Below are positions 11,741-23,298 of a stretch of DNA of 64,000 nucleotides, in pieces. The first letter of the stretch is position 1. Every line of letters starts with the position of its first letter. The translations under genes and the position numbers were made by a program. The notes beneath the pieces were generated by a model. That model saw only the letters and a program-made list of their open reading frames with translations. It was not told the origin of the DNA and searched no databases. The stretch is taken from contig CM065297.1 in the NCBI GenBank assembly GCA_032871835.1, forward strand, positions 89,859,052-89,923,051, written 5' to 3'. The stretch is from Dipteronia dyeriana. Its lineage: Eukaryota; Streptophyta; Magnoliopsida; Sapindales; Sapindaceae.

Positions 11741-11923
11741 AACAGATTGTTTCTCTGAAGCCTCAAGCTGTCCCTAAGAAGATCAAATCCTCATAGTTCT
11801 TGTAAAACATCAAACACATGAACCTTTTATAAAACGGGCGTAGAAACTTCTCATAGACGGAGCCAAAATGAGTCCTCAAGACCACTATATGGAAGTCGCG
11901 ATCAGGGTTGGTACCTTTTTTTA
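11741..11923. other. Unassigned junction between gag remnant and LTR
   Basis: About 180 bases; a 66-codon minus-strand frame spans it but overlaps the LTR start and has no family features. Confidence 0.3.
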
Positions 11924-14085
11924 ATAGCCATTTTTGGCTAGGGTCCAAGGAAGAATTTTCCATAGTAGTTCTACCCGGTAAGAGACCAAAGCTAGGTCGA
12001 CAAGGTTAAAAGGTCACTTACCCCACAATAACGAGGTTCTCGTGGTCGAGGTCATCCATCTCCTCTGAATGCCTTACTTGTACCCGGACTCACTGACCTA
12101 GCCCCTCTACCCCATTTAAGTTCCAGCACTATCAGAATCGAGCACCTTGAGAAGCCCCAACGTGATCGAATCCAGTCCTCAACAGCCAGACTACTACCTC
12201 AAGATATCCCGCCCTTGTACTAATACCTCGAAGTACCTTGCCATCCAAGATACCCTTCAACCTCTCTAGGAGCAAGCTAACTTATTTATGTCAATGGACC
12301 TCTCCATCTCAAAGCTCATCTAGCATGGCCATTCTGCCCTATCTCGATAAGTGGCCAACCCTTCCTAACGCGAGAGAAGAAGCTCGTAAAAACTCCAATT
12401 CGATTGTGAAGCGCCAATACGGTTAAGGAAAGCTCCATGGTAGATCCAGACATGGTTAAATCAAGCCTCCAATAACAAGAGCGGTATTCAAGCGTACTTC
12501 GGCACTAGATATGCCAAGTGTCACCTGGGGTAACTTCTATGAAGTACCTCGCCAAAGTGACACACAAAACCAGAGCTCTCCTCCCTGCAATGTAGGAAGA
12601 GAGGGTTGACTTTCATGACATTTAAAGTACCATTAATGAAGTCAACCATATTAATAGAGGTAGTCAACCTTATTAATGAAGATGATCAACGCCATTAATG
12701 AGAGAATATTCAACTCTTTAATGGCCACCATTAGTGAAAGAGTTCGAAGAGGAAACAAAAACCTTCACCTTCAAGATATCTTCCACATCCGATTCTTTTG
12801 GGTCAACTATAACAGAAAATCCTGCCTAATAAGGAAGGAAGATCAATCCATTAATCTTTGGAGTGGGCAACATGCTACTGGAACCTATAAATATGACAAA
12901 ACACTCTCCAAGAAGGACATGTTTAATTCGATGCCTGACTACACATACCAACCTCCACCAGAAATATGTCATTAACAGTGTAAAAGGCTTCTCACCTAAA
13001 TTATCCATATATCATCATCGTAGTATTATCTTAACGACATGTATTACCTCCCCCAAGAATATATCGGGATTGGTAAAAATTCTAATACAATTGTAAGCTC
13101 TCCGGAGGATATTCGTTGTACTACTCCACCACTGTTGTAAGCTCCTAGGAACACTTCTTGACATATAAATACGAGGAAGGGTCTTACTCCTTCCTCTGGA
13201 TACTGCCTTGGGGTGTCAATATATAATCATTCATGATTTTTTTCCCCTTGGTCAGTCCACCTCATTCTACATAAGACTTGTCTTTCTCATACTTATCTTA
13301 TGTATTATGCATGTATGTACGTTTGTGAGATAGACTCCTACCCCACTGGACCCAGTACTCTTATTCATTTATCTGCATGCCAAGTCATACATCAAGATGG
13401 GGAGAAACCACTTAGACACACTTGAAGGGAGTAGATGAGCTCTCATGCACCCTCTATACGGGAGTGGACAAGGATCCGACACCGGAGCTAGATGAGCCCT
13501 CCTCCTTACTTGCCATTTGGGTCTGGAAACTACAGAGAAGTACCGATCCTATCCTCTTACTCACCATTAGATCAAGGGATTGAAGGAAGGAATCGGGATA
13601 TAATACCAAGCTTCAGGACCCAGGTGCCAAGACTGGTTCCGACCCCGACCGAAAGTACCTAGAGGTGAAGAATTGCTACAGGGTGATCCAATCCTTCATG
13701 ATCACATCTATATCATCCTAGAGCACCAATCCTACCTCCTTACTAGCTAGTTTAATCGAAGGCACCTAGAGAGGAGATCGGATACCAGGACTGTGTACCA
13801 GGACCGAGGATGAAGACTAGGGACCAGGGACAAGGATCAGCCCCTTGCACCAGTAAATGAACTTCAAGCTCCATATCTCCTCCATATGCATGAAGCCTAA
13901 CGAGCGGGATGGCTTTTCTCTTACCTATTGCACCATCCTCCTTTATTTATCCAGATTCACCAAGGTACGAGGTACCTACCCCCCCCCCCCCCCCCTCCCC
14001 TCCCCTCCCCCTTCGGTAACCTCTTGGGTAACGGGTTGAGGGTGTTGATCAAAATTCCTCACCCATAGTGAATTTTTGGTTAACA
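11924..14085 (+). repeat. Tat-type LTR (forward), probable 5' LTR
   Basis: The right end TTTTTGGTTAACA is followed at once by a primer site. The left end shares TTAATAGCC...TTGGCTAGG with the starts of the Tat LTRs at 28888, 48857 and 57231. The segment 13720-14085 matches the reversed fragment 46355-46745 closely (for example GAGCACCAATCCTACCTCCTT-like wording). It is longer than the other Tat LTRs (about 1.2 kb), so it probably holds insertions. A run of CATTAATG-type words lies at 12630-12740. Confidence 0.6.
13979..14010 (+). repeat. Poly-C tract in the LTR
   Basis: About 18 C residues followed by CCCCT repeats, at the place where the other Tat LTRs read GGTACCTACCCYGACC. Confidence 0.9.
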
Positions 14086-14108
14086 CTTTCAAGCACAGTC
14101 TGTGGGGA
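14086..14108 (+). other. Primer-binding site of Tat-type element (degenerate)
   Basis: AGCACAGTCTGTGGGGA directly after the LTR end fits the plant gypsy consensus TTGGCGCCGTCTGTGGGGA at its right half. Confidence 0.6.
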
Positions 14109-15633
14109 GTTTCCATACCCCTTTTGAAAGCTTCCACGTCTCTACATGAGCATCCTTTTACTATTAAGGTAACAGATTCATTATTCATGTAATATTATTT
14201 ACTGTTTATGATGTTCTTTCTCCAAGTTTGTCTATGTCGCCTACGCACCATGTGTGGTGCTCATTTTGCCATTTCACGAGTTTTATTTATTGTGGAGCGA
14301 ATATGGCACGTGGGACTCCTAGTGAACCGGTCTTCTATGCTACCTCTATATAGTAAAGCTGCTCATCTACTAGTAGACCTCCTCTACAGTAATGTCATAC
14401 CTGTCTAGCTCCACTATAGCAAGCCTGCTCCGGTACCTCTAAAGCTCTTATGCGGTAGAGCAACACCTCTTCTACTCCTCTAGAGCAGATATTCTCTTGT
14501 TTATTATGCTACTCCTATGAAGCAAACTTGCTCATATACTCATAGAGCTCTAATACAGCAGCTTTGCACCTGAGGTTTCTTACATAGCTAAACAACTCTG
14601 ATATATCAATAGCTCCTACATAATAGAGCTACACCTCTCATGCTTCTTTACTGCAGATTCATTCTGCTACCAATGTATCACCTATCCAACATATCCACTG
14701 GACTTGTACCTATTCATACGGATCCCCTCATATCACCGGATCCCCTCTTCAAAAGCTCCTAGGTAGCAAATAAACAAATGTACCTGGGAAGTCGATTCAG
14801 TTTTGTAATCATCGGGGTTGCACCATTGTAGGGCCATATGGCTCCTAATTTCTTGTGCTGGGCAAGACAACGCTTGAGTGAGCCACTATGGTCCCGATTC
14901 ATTCTAGTGGGGTCCAAAGGCTTCTCTCAGTTGCTAGGGACTTCTAGGATCCCAAGCATGCCTCTAGACCGGTACCAAGCAGGTGGATCCTTTCCATTTG
15001 CATCGAGCCATCCAGCGCCCAAGTGAGTTGCCATGGTTCCTACTCATTCCGGAGGGGTCTAGAGTCTTCCTTCAGTTATAAGGGACTCTTTAGATCCTAA
15101 GCATGCTTCTGAACCGGTATCAGACCGGTGGCTCCTCTCCATTTTTATCAGGCCATCTAGTGCTCTAGTGAGTCACTAAAGTTCCTACTCATTCCGGAGG
15201 GGTCCAGAGCCTTCCCTCAGTTGATGGGGACTCCCTAGATCCCAAGCATGCTTCTGGACCGATACCAGAAAAGTGGCTCCTCTCCATTTGTATCAGGCCA
15301 TTCAACTCCTTAGTGAGCTACCGAAGCCCGCGAGGAGAGCCCAGAGGCTTCCCAGTTTTGGTAAGGTCTACTACAAGTTTAAACAAGCCTCTGGAGCAAC
15401 AGCACCACTGCAAGGCCCTGTGGCTCCTCTCCATTTGAACTGAGCTGCTCAGCACCCAAGAGAGCTACTGTGGTCCCGATTCACTTCATGAGGGTTTAGA
15501 GCCTCAATTTTAGTTGCTAGGGACCTCTAGGATCCCAAGCATGCCTTTGGACCAGGACCATACCGGTAGCTCCACTCTATTTGTATCGGGCCATTTGTCG
15601 CCCTAGCAAGCTACCTAAGTCCCGATCCACCTC
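14109..15633 (+). repeat. Internal region without gag-pol: two tandem-repeat arrays
   Basis: From about 14290 to 14700 the words AGAGCT, TAGAGC and CTGCTC recur in loosely repeated units. From about 14850 to 15633 there are five units of about 146 bases. Each has CTCTCCATTTGTATC near its middle (CCATTTG-type words at 14994, 15139, 15284, 15431 and 15578) and ATCCCAAGCATGC. No gag or pol frame is visible where they would be expected after a primer site, so the element is deleted or non-autonomous. Two further units of the same array reappear at 18541-18790. Confidence 0.7.
15629..15633 (+). other. Target site duplication ACCTC (left copy)
   Basis: Matches 17875-17879; flanks the solo LTR. Confidence 0.9.
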
Positions 15634-17874
15634 TGAAATTTCCTAAAATGTGTGTCTAAATAACCTAAAGCGGGGTGAATATGTTTTATCAAGTCAATTA
15701 CCAACTTTTCTTGATTAGTCAATATTCAAAATTCACCCAATAAAAATAAACATACAACATCAAGTGTAAAGTGCGAAAATATAAATAACACAAGATGTAT
15801 ACGTGGAAACCCTCCAAAATGGAAAAAACCATGGGCTGTTAAGTGAGCCACACTCTATCTCTTAAATCCACTATATGAGCAAATGTTGCTCCCTTAGGCT
15901 ATGGAAACCTCAGGCTATGGAAACCGCCAACCACCACTCTTGGTTTAGTCTCTAGTGATATCCTCTGATACACTACTCTTGGTTTAGTCTCTAGTGATAT
16001 CCTCTGATACACTACTCTTGGCATGAACGTCTCATACTCTACCCCCTTGGGCCTTATACAGTGGCACCCGACTAATTGCTTGCCAACCCTCTTTTGCTTG
16101 CAAGACTTGACTTGCTTGTGCAACTTCACATCATAGCCATAAGACTTTGACTCAATGAAGAGTATACGGTTGAATTGAACAATTAATGAATGCTCAATGC
16201 AAGATATGCTAGACCAAGCATTCAATGCCTAACTAGATGTAGATAATGCAATACAACATCCTAGTTATCAACAAAGCCTATATGCCTATAAATAAGGACT
16301 CAATTAGATGTAGATAAAATCTAACAACTTAATTGTCAATTAAGTCCAATCAACACAATTTGTCACAACATAAAACAAGGGCAATCAAATGCAATCAATA
16401 AGTGCAATTAATAAGGCATACACATAAATGTTCATAAACTACACTAGATGCACAAAGTCAACCTAATCATCAATTATGCATACATGAACATTCATAGATT
16501 AGCTATTTAGGTATAAATAACCTAATAATGCAAGCTATCAAAATACAAACCCTAAACATGTCATAACTTCAAAAGATAAACAATAAATATGAATATTTGC
16601 TAACCTTAGCAATAAATGACATGAATTGGTAAGGTAGAACAATAAACAAACAAGAATAAAAGTTATACTTACCAATTAATGAAAACCCATACTCTGAATG
16701 ATGCAAAATATGCAAGATGAAGATGGGTTTGGGGTTTGGAGAGTCAAAAACAAAGCTTGAAGCTTTCTATTTCTAATGAAGGTTTTCTCACTTTAAAACT
16801 GTGTTCATTGAGCTCTAAAAATGAGTTGAGGTAGAAGAGAACATATATATAGAAGCCCTAGACAAAACAACATCGTTTTGGACTTGGGAAATGAAGTCCC
16901 GTCATGACTTCTGGTTGAACTGTGGTCCAGACAAGTGTCTAGGTTACGATCTATGTAGCATGGTACTGCTGGATATGACCGCTCCCGAGACCGCTGGCTA
17001 GACATGTGCACCAAAAGCGTTCTAGACCGTGGTACACGCCTGATAGCACAACAGCTTGAGTTTCGAGCAACCCAAAACATGACCAAACGACATCCAAACC
17101 TTTCATATAATATACTGTTGGAATAATATGGAATTCTAATTTCTACTCCAATTTAAAAAACATAAGTTGGATGTCTTTAGAAACAGTTATGGTCATTTGA
17201 GTGACCGAAGTCAGAAATGGACAACAACAAGTGCCCTGTTTATGTGTTCACTTTGGAGATTTCAAAACCAATCCAAACGGTCATGAAATAATACGAATAA
17301 TATACCGTTGGAAAGGTATGGATGTCTAGTTTGTACAGAAAATTTAAAACCTCATTTTAAAGTATTGCATAAAAAGATATAGTCATAAGACTGTACAAAG
17401 GTCAGATTTGAAAAACATTTGAATCATTGAAATCAACTCTTTTGAAACTAGACACCTTACTCTATATAACCAAACCAAGAGAAGAATGAGACCTTCTCAA
17501 ATGGTCACTCAACATGCTAGAACAAGCACACCATCATGCATGCATGGATGTTTCTGATCAAATAACGGATAACGAATTTAAACACACAATAACCACACTT
17601 AAGACTAAGAATGAAGTACAAGTGTGATTGTGAAGAGATTCACATATATAAAAAATATCAATGCAAATGCAAGATCAAAAAAACATGCATGAGGTGAGTG
17701 TGTGCACCTAAACTCTTCAAGAGGCAAAGTCAAGTGAATATACCTTTTGCTCTTGAAGTCATGGAGATACTTGGAAGCTTGCCAATAAGGACCTAAGCTA
17801 CCTATTACGCAATCATTCCCAATGTGGTGTAGTTTGTCCTGAAATAAATCAATCATAAAATCTTGGCCCTTACA
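15634..17874 (-). mobile_element. Solo LTR of a SIRE-like copia element
   Basis: Bounded by TG...CA ends (TGAAATTTCC at the left, TTACA at the right; on its own strand TGTAAGGGCC to GGAAATTTCA) and by a perfect 5-base target duplication ACCTC. Internally it resembles other SIRE-like LTRs here: reversed, it contains ACGTATACATCTTGTG and ATTCACCCCGCTTTAGG near its end, like ACGTAAATATCTTGTG and ATTCACCTCC in the element at 18844. No internal region, primer site or purine tract remains, so it is the product of LTR-LTR recombination. It is inserted in the tandem array of the Tat-type element. Confidence 0.9.
15935..16012. repeat. 39-base perfect tandem duplication inside solo LTR
   Basis: Two identical 39-base units, 15935-15973 and 15974-16012, followed by the start of a third (ACTCTTGG). 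Just before it AGGCTATGGAAACC occurs twice. Confidence 0.9.
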
Positions 17875-17879
17875 ACCTC
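17875..17879 (+). other. Target site duplication ACCTC (right copy)
   Basis: Matches 15629-15633. Confidence 0.9.
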
Positions 17880-17884
17880 TCTGG

Positions 17885-18540
17885 TTATTCTCCTCAACAG
17901 TAGCAGCTCCTTCCTACTTGGTCCCACTGTCTGGTTGGAGGAAGGGTTGCTATCTCCTAGCGCCGCTACTTCAGAGCTAACTTTCACCACCTAGGTTGAA
18001 TCAGCCTTGACCACCATCTCCTCAACTGGATCGATCGGGACCTCTTCCATTACTATAGCATCGGTATGGACCTCTCCTACCTCGGTAACACCAATCTGGA
18101 CCTCAACCTTGACAGATTCAGATAGCAAGGCAGACAAGTTTGAATCCCCTCACACATCCCCTATCTTATAGCAGGGGACTTTGAGATAGGTTCTACCCTA
18201 ATGCGGTTTGGCATAAAGGTAGAGATAGGCACCATATCCTCCCCATCATCAGTGCACCCAGCAGCTCGAGAAGGACCAACTTCAGTAGGAGCGGACTTAA
18301 CTAACTCCTAATTTTCTCCATAATCTTCTTTACAACGGTCCTTACAAGGTACAGAGCATGGATTTGAGTCTCTCCATATCATATGCATACAACATCCACT
18401 CCCTGTCTACCAGTATCTCAACTGTCGTTACCTCAGCTCTGGTCACGAATTTTCTCAAGATGATCGCTCCCCTCGTTATCTTATTCATCTTCTCATTGGT
18501 CTGCCCAAGCTCGACTTTGACAGCATCAACTTGCTCCTAA
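17885..18540 (-). pseudogene. Tat antisense-ORF fragment (C-terminal part)
   Basis: On the minus strand the frame gives a Glu/Val-rich acidic tail (VKVEVQIGVTEVGEVHTDA, then MEEVPIDPVEEMVV). Upstream of it is a short coiled-coil-like piece (VDAVKVELGQTNEKMNKI). The tail is repeated in a diverged copy at 27363-27557 (EEVHTEATMVEEVPIN). By comparison with the fuller copies at 49300 and 57605 this is the distal third of the antisense ORF. Several stops break it. Confidence 0.5.
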
Positions 18541-18790
18541 AGAGCATCATACCGGTGGCTCTGCTCTATTCATATCAGGTAATTCAACGCACTTGCAAGC
18601 AACCGGAATCCCGATTCACCCAGAGGCTTCCCACATTCGGTAAGGCCTCTAGAGCAGTAGTAGCACTGCTGTAAGGCCTAGAGCCTTCTCATATCAGGTA
18701 CAAGGTCGGTGGCTCCTCTCCATTTGTACTAGGTCATTCAACAACCTAGCGAGCCACTGTGGTCCTGATCCACCTCCATGGTTAGTTTCA
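18541..18790 (+). repeat. Two more units of the 146-base array
   Basis: Words GGTGGCTCCTCTCCATTTG and GATTCACC/GATCCACC recur as at 14850-15633. The same array therefore lies on both sides of the antisense-ORF fragment. Confidence 0.7.
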
Positions 18791-18838
18791 ACGCCAGTTA
18801 CAGCTTCTTCCTCCATGGTCATATTGCTTGGAGAGAGA

Positions 18839-18843
18839 AAGAA
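18839..18843 (+). other. Target site duplication AAGAA (left copy)
   Basis: Identical to 27305-27309; brackets the complete copia element. Confidence 0.9.
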
Positions 18844-21030
18844 TGTTAGGTTTTAAATTTATATTGGCTTGATTCCATAACAAAATGCTCTTTATTTGTA
18901 TTGCTTAGTTGTTTAGGTGGTTCTTGATTAGATCGGGCTTCAAATATAGAAAGCGACTTCGTATGCAAAGTTCGTCTTCAAGAGGATATATGCTTACTTG
19001 GATGCTAAGGTATCAAGATTCTTCCTCCTCTTGCAAGGCATAGGTGCACACACACACAACTCATACATTTGTGTCCCTGCATCGTAGCGCATCATTTGGT
19101 ATAACATATTCACACACTTGAAGTTGAATGCTCATGCATTTGGTATGAAAGTAACATGTTTTGGAAAATGCATGATTGGAGACTATCTCTATGTAGTTTG
19201 TATTCTAGTGTGAATTGTGTTTTTATGTGTATATGTTTGTATAATATGGATATTGAACTTGAATTTAGTCTTAAATTATTCTTGATTGAGTTTCGGTCAT
19301 TTCGGTTACTCATACTATTGATCTCAAGTTCTAAGTCAAAAGATACTACACTTTCAACTCATGTTGCATACATTGTCTTCGTCTTCATATATCAAGTCGA
19401 ATTCTTATTTTATGGGTTGAGTATCTTATATTTCCATGTCCGTGAGGGAGTCCCAGTTTGTAATCTTCAAACGAATTCAAATTCGGAGTTTGGAGACCAA
19501 AGAACGGTAGAAGAACGCGAGAGGAGCGCAAGGGAAGAGGTGCGATGGCATAAGCCATCACTTGGTACCATCCCGAGAAGGCGCGTGGCCATCTCAACCC
19601 CAAAATTGCTCTGCCCCGAAATGCCCATGTTCCATGTCAAGGGGAACTAAAGAATGGGGGCTTTTTGGTCTTTTGGCTGTTCTCTCTTTAAAACCTCTCG
19701 TTCCCTCTCATTCAAGACAAGTTGAGAAAAACGAATTTGAAGAACAAGTGCACAATTTTTCTCTCAACATTTTGATTTTTATTTTTGAGATAACTTCTTC
19801 ATTTATACTCCGAATCACTTGATTCAAAAACCTATTTCGATTGTCTTGAAGAGTTCTAAAAACTCCAAGCATTTCTAGAACCAAAGGATGTCTAGATTTT
19901 TCGTAGTGATCAGATCTTCAGTTCGTGATTTTCATCCTTGTTGGTAAAATCATCTTCTTCTTAGTTTTTTTCTTAGATCTTCTTATTGATTGATGCTATT
20001 TGATTAAAAAGCATGACTAGGATGATTTTGATATCATTTTGTGGTTTGTTGAATTGATTTTCAAGTTTAGCTAGATTGGTGATAATTTGATTGATTTGTG
20101 CTAAACATGATAAGCATGAAATTGTTTCTAGAAATCTTTTGTTCTTATGCTTGATTGATTATTTCTAGATCTAATTTCATTTTCTAAGAACTAGGTTATG
20201 TTTCAATAGGTGTCTATATCTTCATATCTGTGTTCTTAGTTGATAACATGCTTAGGTTTCCTAGATACATTTGTGATTGTTCTTTGAAAGCATAATCTAG
20301 CTATCTAGTTGCATGTCCTTAGAATTTGTTGATCATCATTTTCTATGTTGAGTGCTTGTTTGCGTTTTGCGTTCATGATCACTTAGAAGCCTTGTGAAGA
20401 GGTAGGAAGTCTCATACCTTAGAGTGATTCTTTAATTTGAGCAATTGGAAGTCTTAACTAGAGTCGGGAGGACTTGGATAGTTAAGCAAGTGGAAGTCTC
20501 GACAAGAGGTGTGAGACATCGGATTATTGAGCAAGGAAGACTTAACTATAGTCAGGAGGACTCGGATAGTTTAGCAAGAAGTCTTGCCTAGGGTCGGGAG
20601 GATCCAAAAAGGTGAGCAAGGAATCTTCCTATAGGCAGGAGGTCTTGGATAGGAAGTCGGCTTAGTAGATCACTAGGTTCAAGGGTGGAGTAAGAGTGAT
20701 AGCTTGGAGAGCATGTGTTGATTGCTTGAGTGTGTAACTCTTATTTGAAATAGTGGATTTGCTTTTATCGATGGTTGTGGTATCAAACCGTGGATGTTTC
20801 CTCTTAGGAGGTTTTACCACGTAAATATCTTGTGTTGATTTTTAGCATCTTTAAATTCTTCACTTAGTTGATTTGTGTCATTTGCTTTGTCATATATCAT
20901 TTTGGATATTATGCTAAGTGTTGTATAAGATTGCTTGTGCTTTTAAAGAAGATTAAAATTTGAGCAGATACCTATTCACCTCCCCCCCTCTAGGTATATT
21001 TTACACTATAATTGGTTAAGGGAATTTACA
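18844..21030 (+). repeat. 5' LTR of gag-only copia element
   Basis: Runs from TGTTAGGTTTTAAATT to GGAATTTACA, 2187 bases. It is about 227 bases longer than the 3' LTR, mainly because it retains 20585-20830. A paired inverted motif (CCCGAGAAGGCGCGTGG...) at about 19572 precedes a TTTAAAA word at about 19688, probably U3 promoter DNA. CCTATTCACCTCCCCCCCT lies near its end. Confidence 0.95.
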
Positions 21031-21032
21031 AT

Positions 21033-21044
21033 TGGTATCAGAGC
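21033..21044 (+). other. Primer-binding site, initiator tRNA-Met
   Basis: TGGTATCAGAGC, the standard plant copia primer site, two bases after the LTR end. Confidence 0.95.
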
Positions 21045-21100
21045 TGGTGTCTAGAAGTAATTAGATAGGTCCATATTATAGTGTTTGTTGTTTTTATGCT

Positions 21101-22740
21101 ATGGGTGATTTTTTACCGGAAGGTTCTTCTAATGCTAGGCTTCCACTCTTAAGTAGTGGTAACTACTCATTTTGGAAAAGTATGATGAAAGCCTACATTA
21201 GATCCATGAGTGATGTGGAAGAGGAAAAGGAGTCCTCGGATATTCATGAATATTCTAGAAATTACGTTGCTCATGTGGCTATATATGAAGGAGGATTTGA
21301 GGATAGTAGTGAAGAATCCTCAAGTAGTGAGGAAAGTGAATACTCTTCAAGTAATGAAGATAGTGAATTCTCCTCACATCCTGATGAAACAAGCTTAAAT
21401 GACAAGATCCTTCAACTAACTAGTGAAAATGTCAAGAAGAATGATGAGAACAATAAGTTGAAGTTTATCAATGCCAATTTAGTGGTGATAATCAAAGCTC
21501 TTTAAAATGAGAAGAATATGTCTTTGGAGAAGATAAGCAAGCAAAGTGAAGTCATTAAAGAGCATAAAGAAACCATTGAAAAATATTTTTCAAAGATAGA
21601 AGAAAGTGCTCAAGAGCTAGATGATTTGAAAGAAGACTTTACTATGAAGTTGTTTATCATGGAAGAAGTGAATAAGCAAAAAGAGAATAAAGAGCTTAAA
21701 GACAAAATCCTTAGTCTAGAGAATAACTTGAAAGATAGTAAAGGAAGACTAGGAATTTTGAAACAAGAAGTTGGCAAAGAGATGATTCTCTTGATCGTGC
21801 TCAAAGACTTGAAAATGTGCTTAGAGTCAAAATTAGTAAGCATGAGTGTCAGGAGAAGATGCTTAGTGATAAGCTTGATGAGGCTTACAAGATGATAGGT
21901 AAGATGTCATCTAGTGCTAGTAAAGTAAAAACTCTCATCAAGATTGGTAAGCATCCTAGTGACAAAAGAGGACTATGTTATGTAAATGAAAAGGTTACAC
22001 CTTCATCTAACAATTCTTCTTTTGTCAAAACTAGTGGTAAAGTGAATGTAGGTACTCTCTCTAATGGTGAAGCCATGGATGTAACCGAAGGTGCCTCAAC
22101 ATCAACAAGGAGCAACAAAGGAAAGTCTCAACAAGGTCAAAGACAAAAATCGTCATTTTCTCATGCAAAAGACAAAGCATCAAGGAATGGACATCAAAGA
22201 TGTAACAATGTGAGAAGGTATACTACTTCAAATGCTCAAGCTAAAGGTAACCCTCTCAAATTTGTACCTATTTGCCATTTTTGTAACATGGTAGGACATA
22301 TAAGACCTAGATGCTATGAATACATTCGTAAATGCAAATATGAGAAAGATTTGTATGATATGTCTTTGATGAATGGTCATAGGCAATCATCCATATATGG
22401 ATCTAGATCTAGACCTAGGAAGACCTTGGAAAAGCATGTTGAGAAAAATATTGTTGATGACTTGCTTGTGAAAACACATATTATGCCTCATACTACTATG
22501 CATAAAAAGGTTGATAATGCTTTGTTTGACTTGTTTGAAAATGTGACTAATAAAGTCGATTTGCATGATAGTAAGCCAAAGAATAAGTCAAAGCATGTTG
22601 TTAGTAGTAATGAGAAGCATGATGTTAAGAAAATTTTGATTAGAAAAGGCTTAACTACTATTTCTTCCAAAACCAAAGACAATGACAATAAGAGCTTTGG
22701 AATTTCTCAACCAAAGCATGCACACTCAAAGGGTTTCTAA
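21101..22740 (+). pseudogene. gag: Copia gag polyprotein, one stop and one frameshift
   Basis: The start MGDFLPEGSSNARLPLL is followed by GNYSFWKSMMKAYIRS, the N-terminal signature of SIRE-type gag. Then come an acidic Ser-rich stretch (21290-21390) and a long Lys/Glu coiled coil (21400-21960). A basic linker leads to a CCHC zinc knuckle CHFCNMVGHIRPRC at about 22279-22320. A TAA at 21503-21505 and a frame change near 21785 break it; otherwise the path is open to 22740. The usual UBN2-type capsid helices between the N-terminus and coiled coil are largely missing (SMSDVEEEKESSD follows almost at once). In an intact element this protein would form the virus-like particle and bind RNA. Confidence 0.85.
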
Positions 22741-22755
22741 ATTTATTCTGGTTTG

Positions 22756-22815
22756 TCATTATTGCAATGTAATTGGTCACATTAGACCTAGATGTTATGA
22801 ATATATTAGGCAATG
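22756..22815 (+). pseudogene. Second CCHC zinc knuckle (duplicated)
   Basis: Just after the gag stop another frame reads CHYCNVIGHIRPRCYEYIRQ and ends in TGA. It repeats the knuckle at 22279-22335 almost word for word at the DNA level, about 477 bases downstream, so the gag 3' end contains an internal duplication. Confidence 0.75.
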
Positions 22816-23298
22816 AAACTAGGAAATAATATGCATGCTAGTGAGTTGAACAAATCTACTTTGAAAGATTCTAAACATGATAATATTTTTGATACTTTGA
22901 AAAATGTGCATATTGATCATGATCATGAGAAGAAACTTACTTGGAAAGTTTGGATGAAGAAGCATGATGTGAAAAAGGTTCCTAATCATTCTTCTAAACA
23001 TGTTGATAGTGATAAAACATTGAATGTTACGCATAATAATGGTAAACATGTGAAGAAGAATGTCAAGAAGATTTGTATGGATGAGAATGTGAAAAAACAT
23101 GATGGTCATAAATCTTGTATTGATGAAATATTTGTGTGTGGCAATAAAAATGAGTTTAAAATGGGTGATATTTTCATGAAGAAGATAGTTGATGATTTAT
23201 CTTCTAGATTTCATATTGCCATGAGTAATGATCATGATGTTATTTGTGTTGGTTCACCTAAGACCAATATGGTCAAAGGTGAGTGCTATCATACTTGA
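22813..23298 (+). pseudogene. Lys/His/Asp-rich gag-tail ORF
   Basis: A 161-codon open frame starts a few bases after the second knuckle. It contains a TWKVWMKKHDVKKV piece, resembling the linker between the zinc knuckle and protease in SIRE-type polyproteins, and many H, D and K residues. The first copy of this region (22440-22740) has the same flavour (VDDLLVK, KSKHVVSSNEKHDVKK), so the two are probably halves of the same duplication. No protease DSG motif follows. Confidence 0.5.

Noticed and set aside
13976..14188. Minus-strand frame with a Gly-rich tail
   Set aside because: The glycines come from the poly-C tract and the frame spans an LTR end and primer site.
14850..15633. CRISPR-like repeat-spacer pattern
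   Set aside because: Units are contiguous tandem repeats with diverged bodies rather than identical short repeats with unique spacers, and the DNA is eukaryotic.
15899..16225. 108-codon minus-strand frame with a 13-residue repeat
   Set aside because: The repeat is the 39-base tandem duplication of a solo LTR; the rest shows no protein features.
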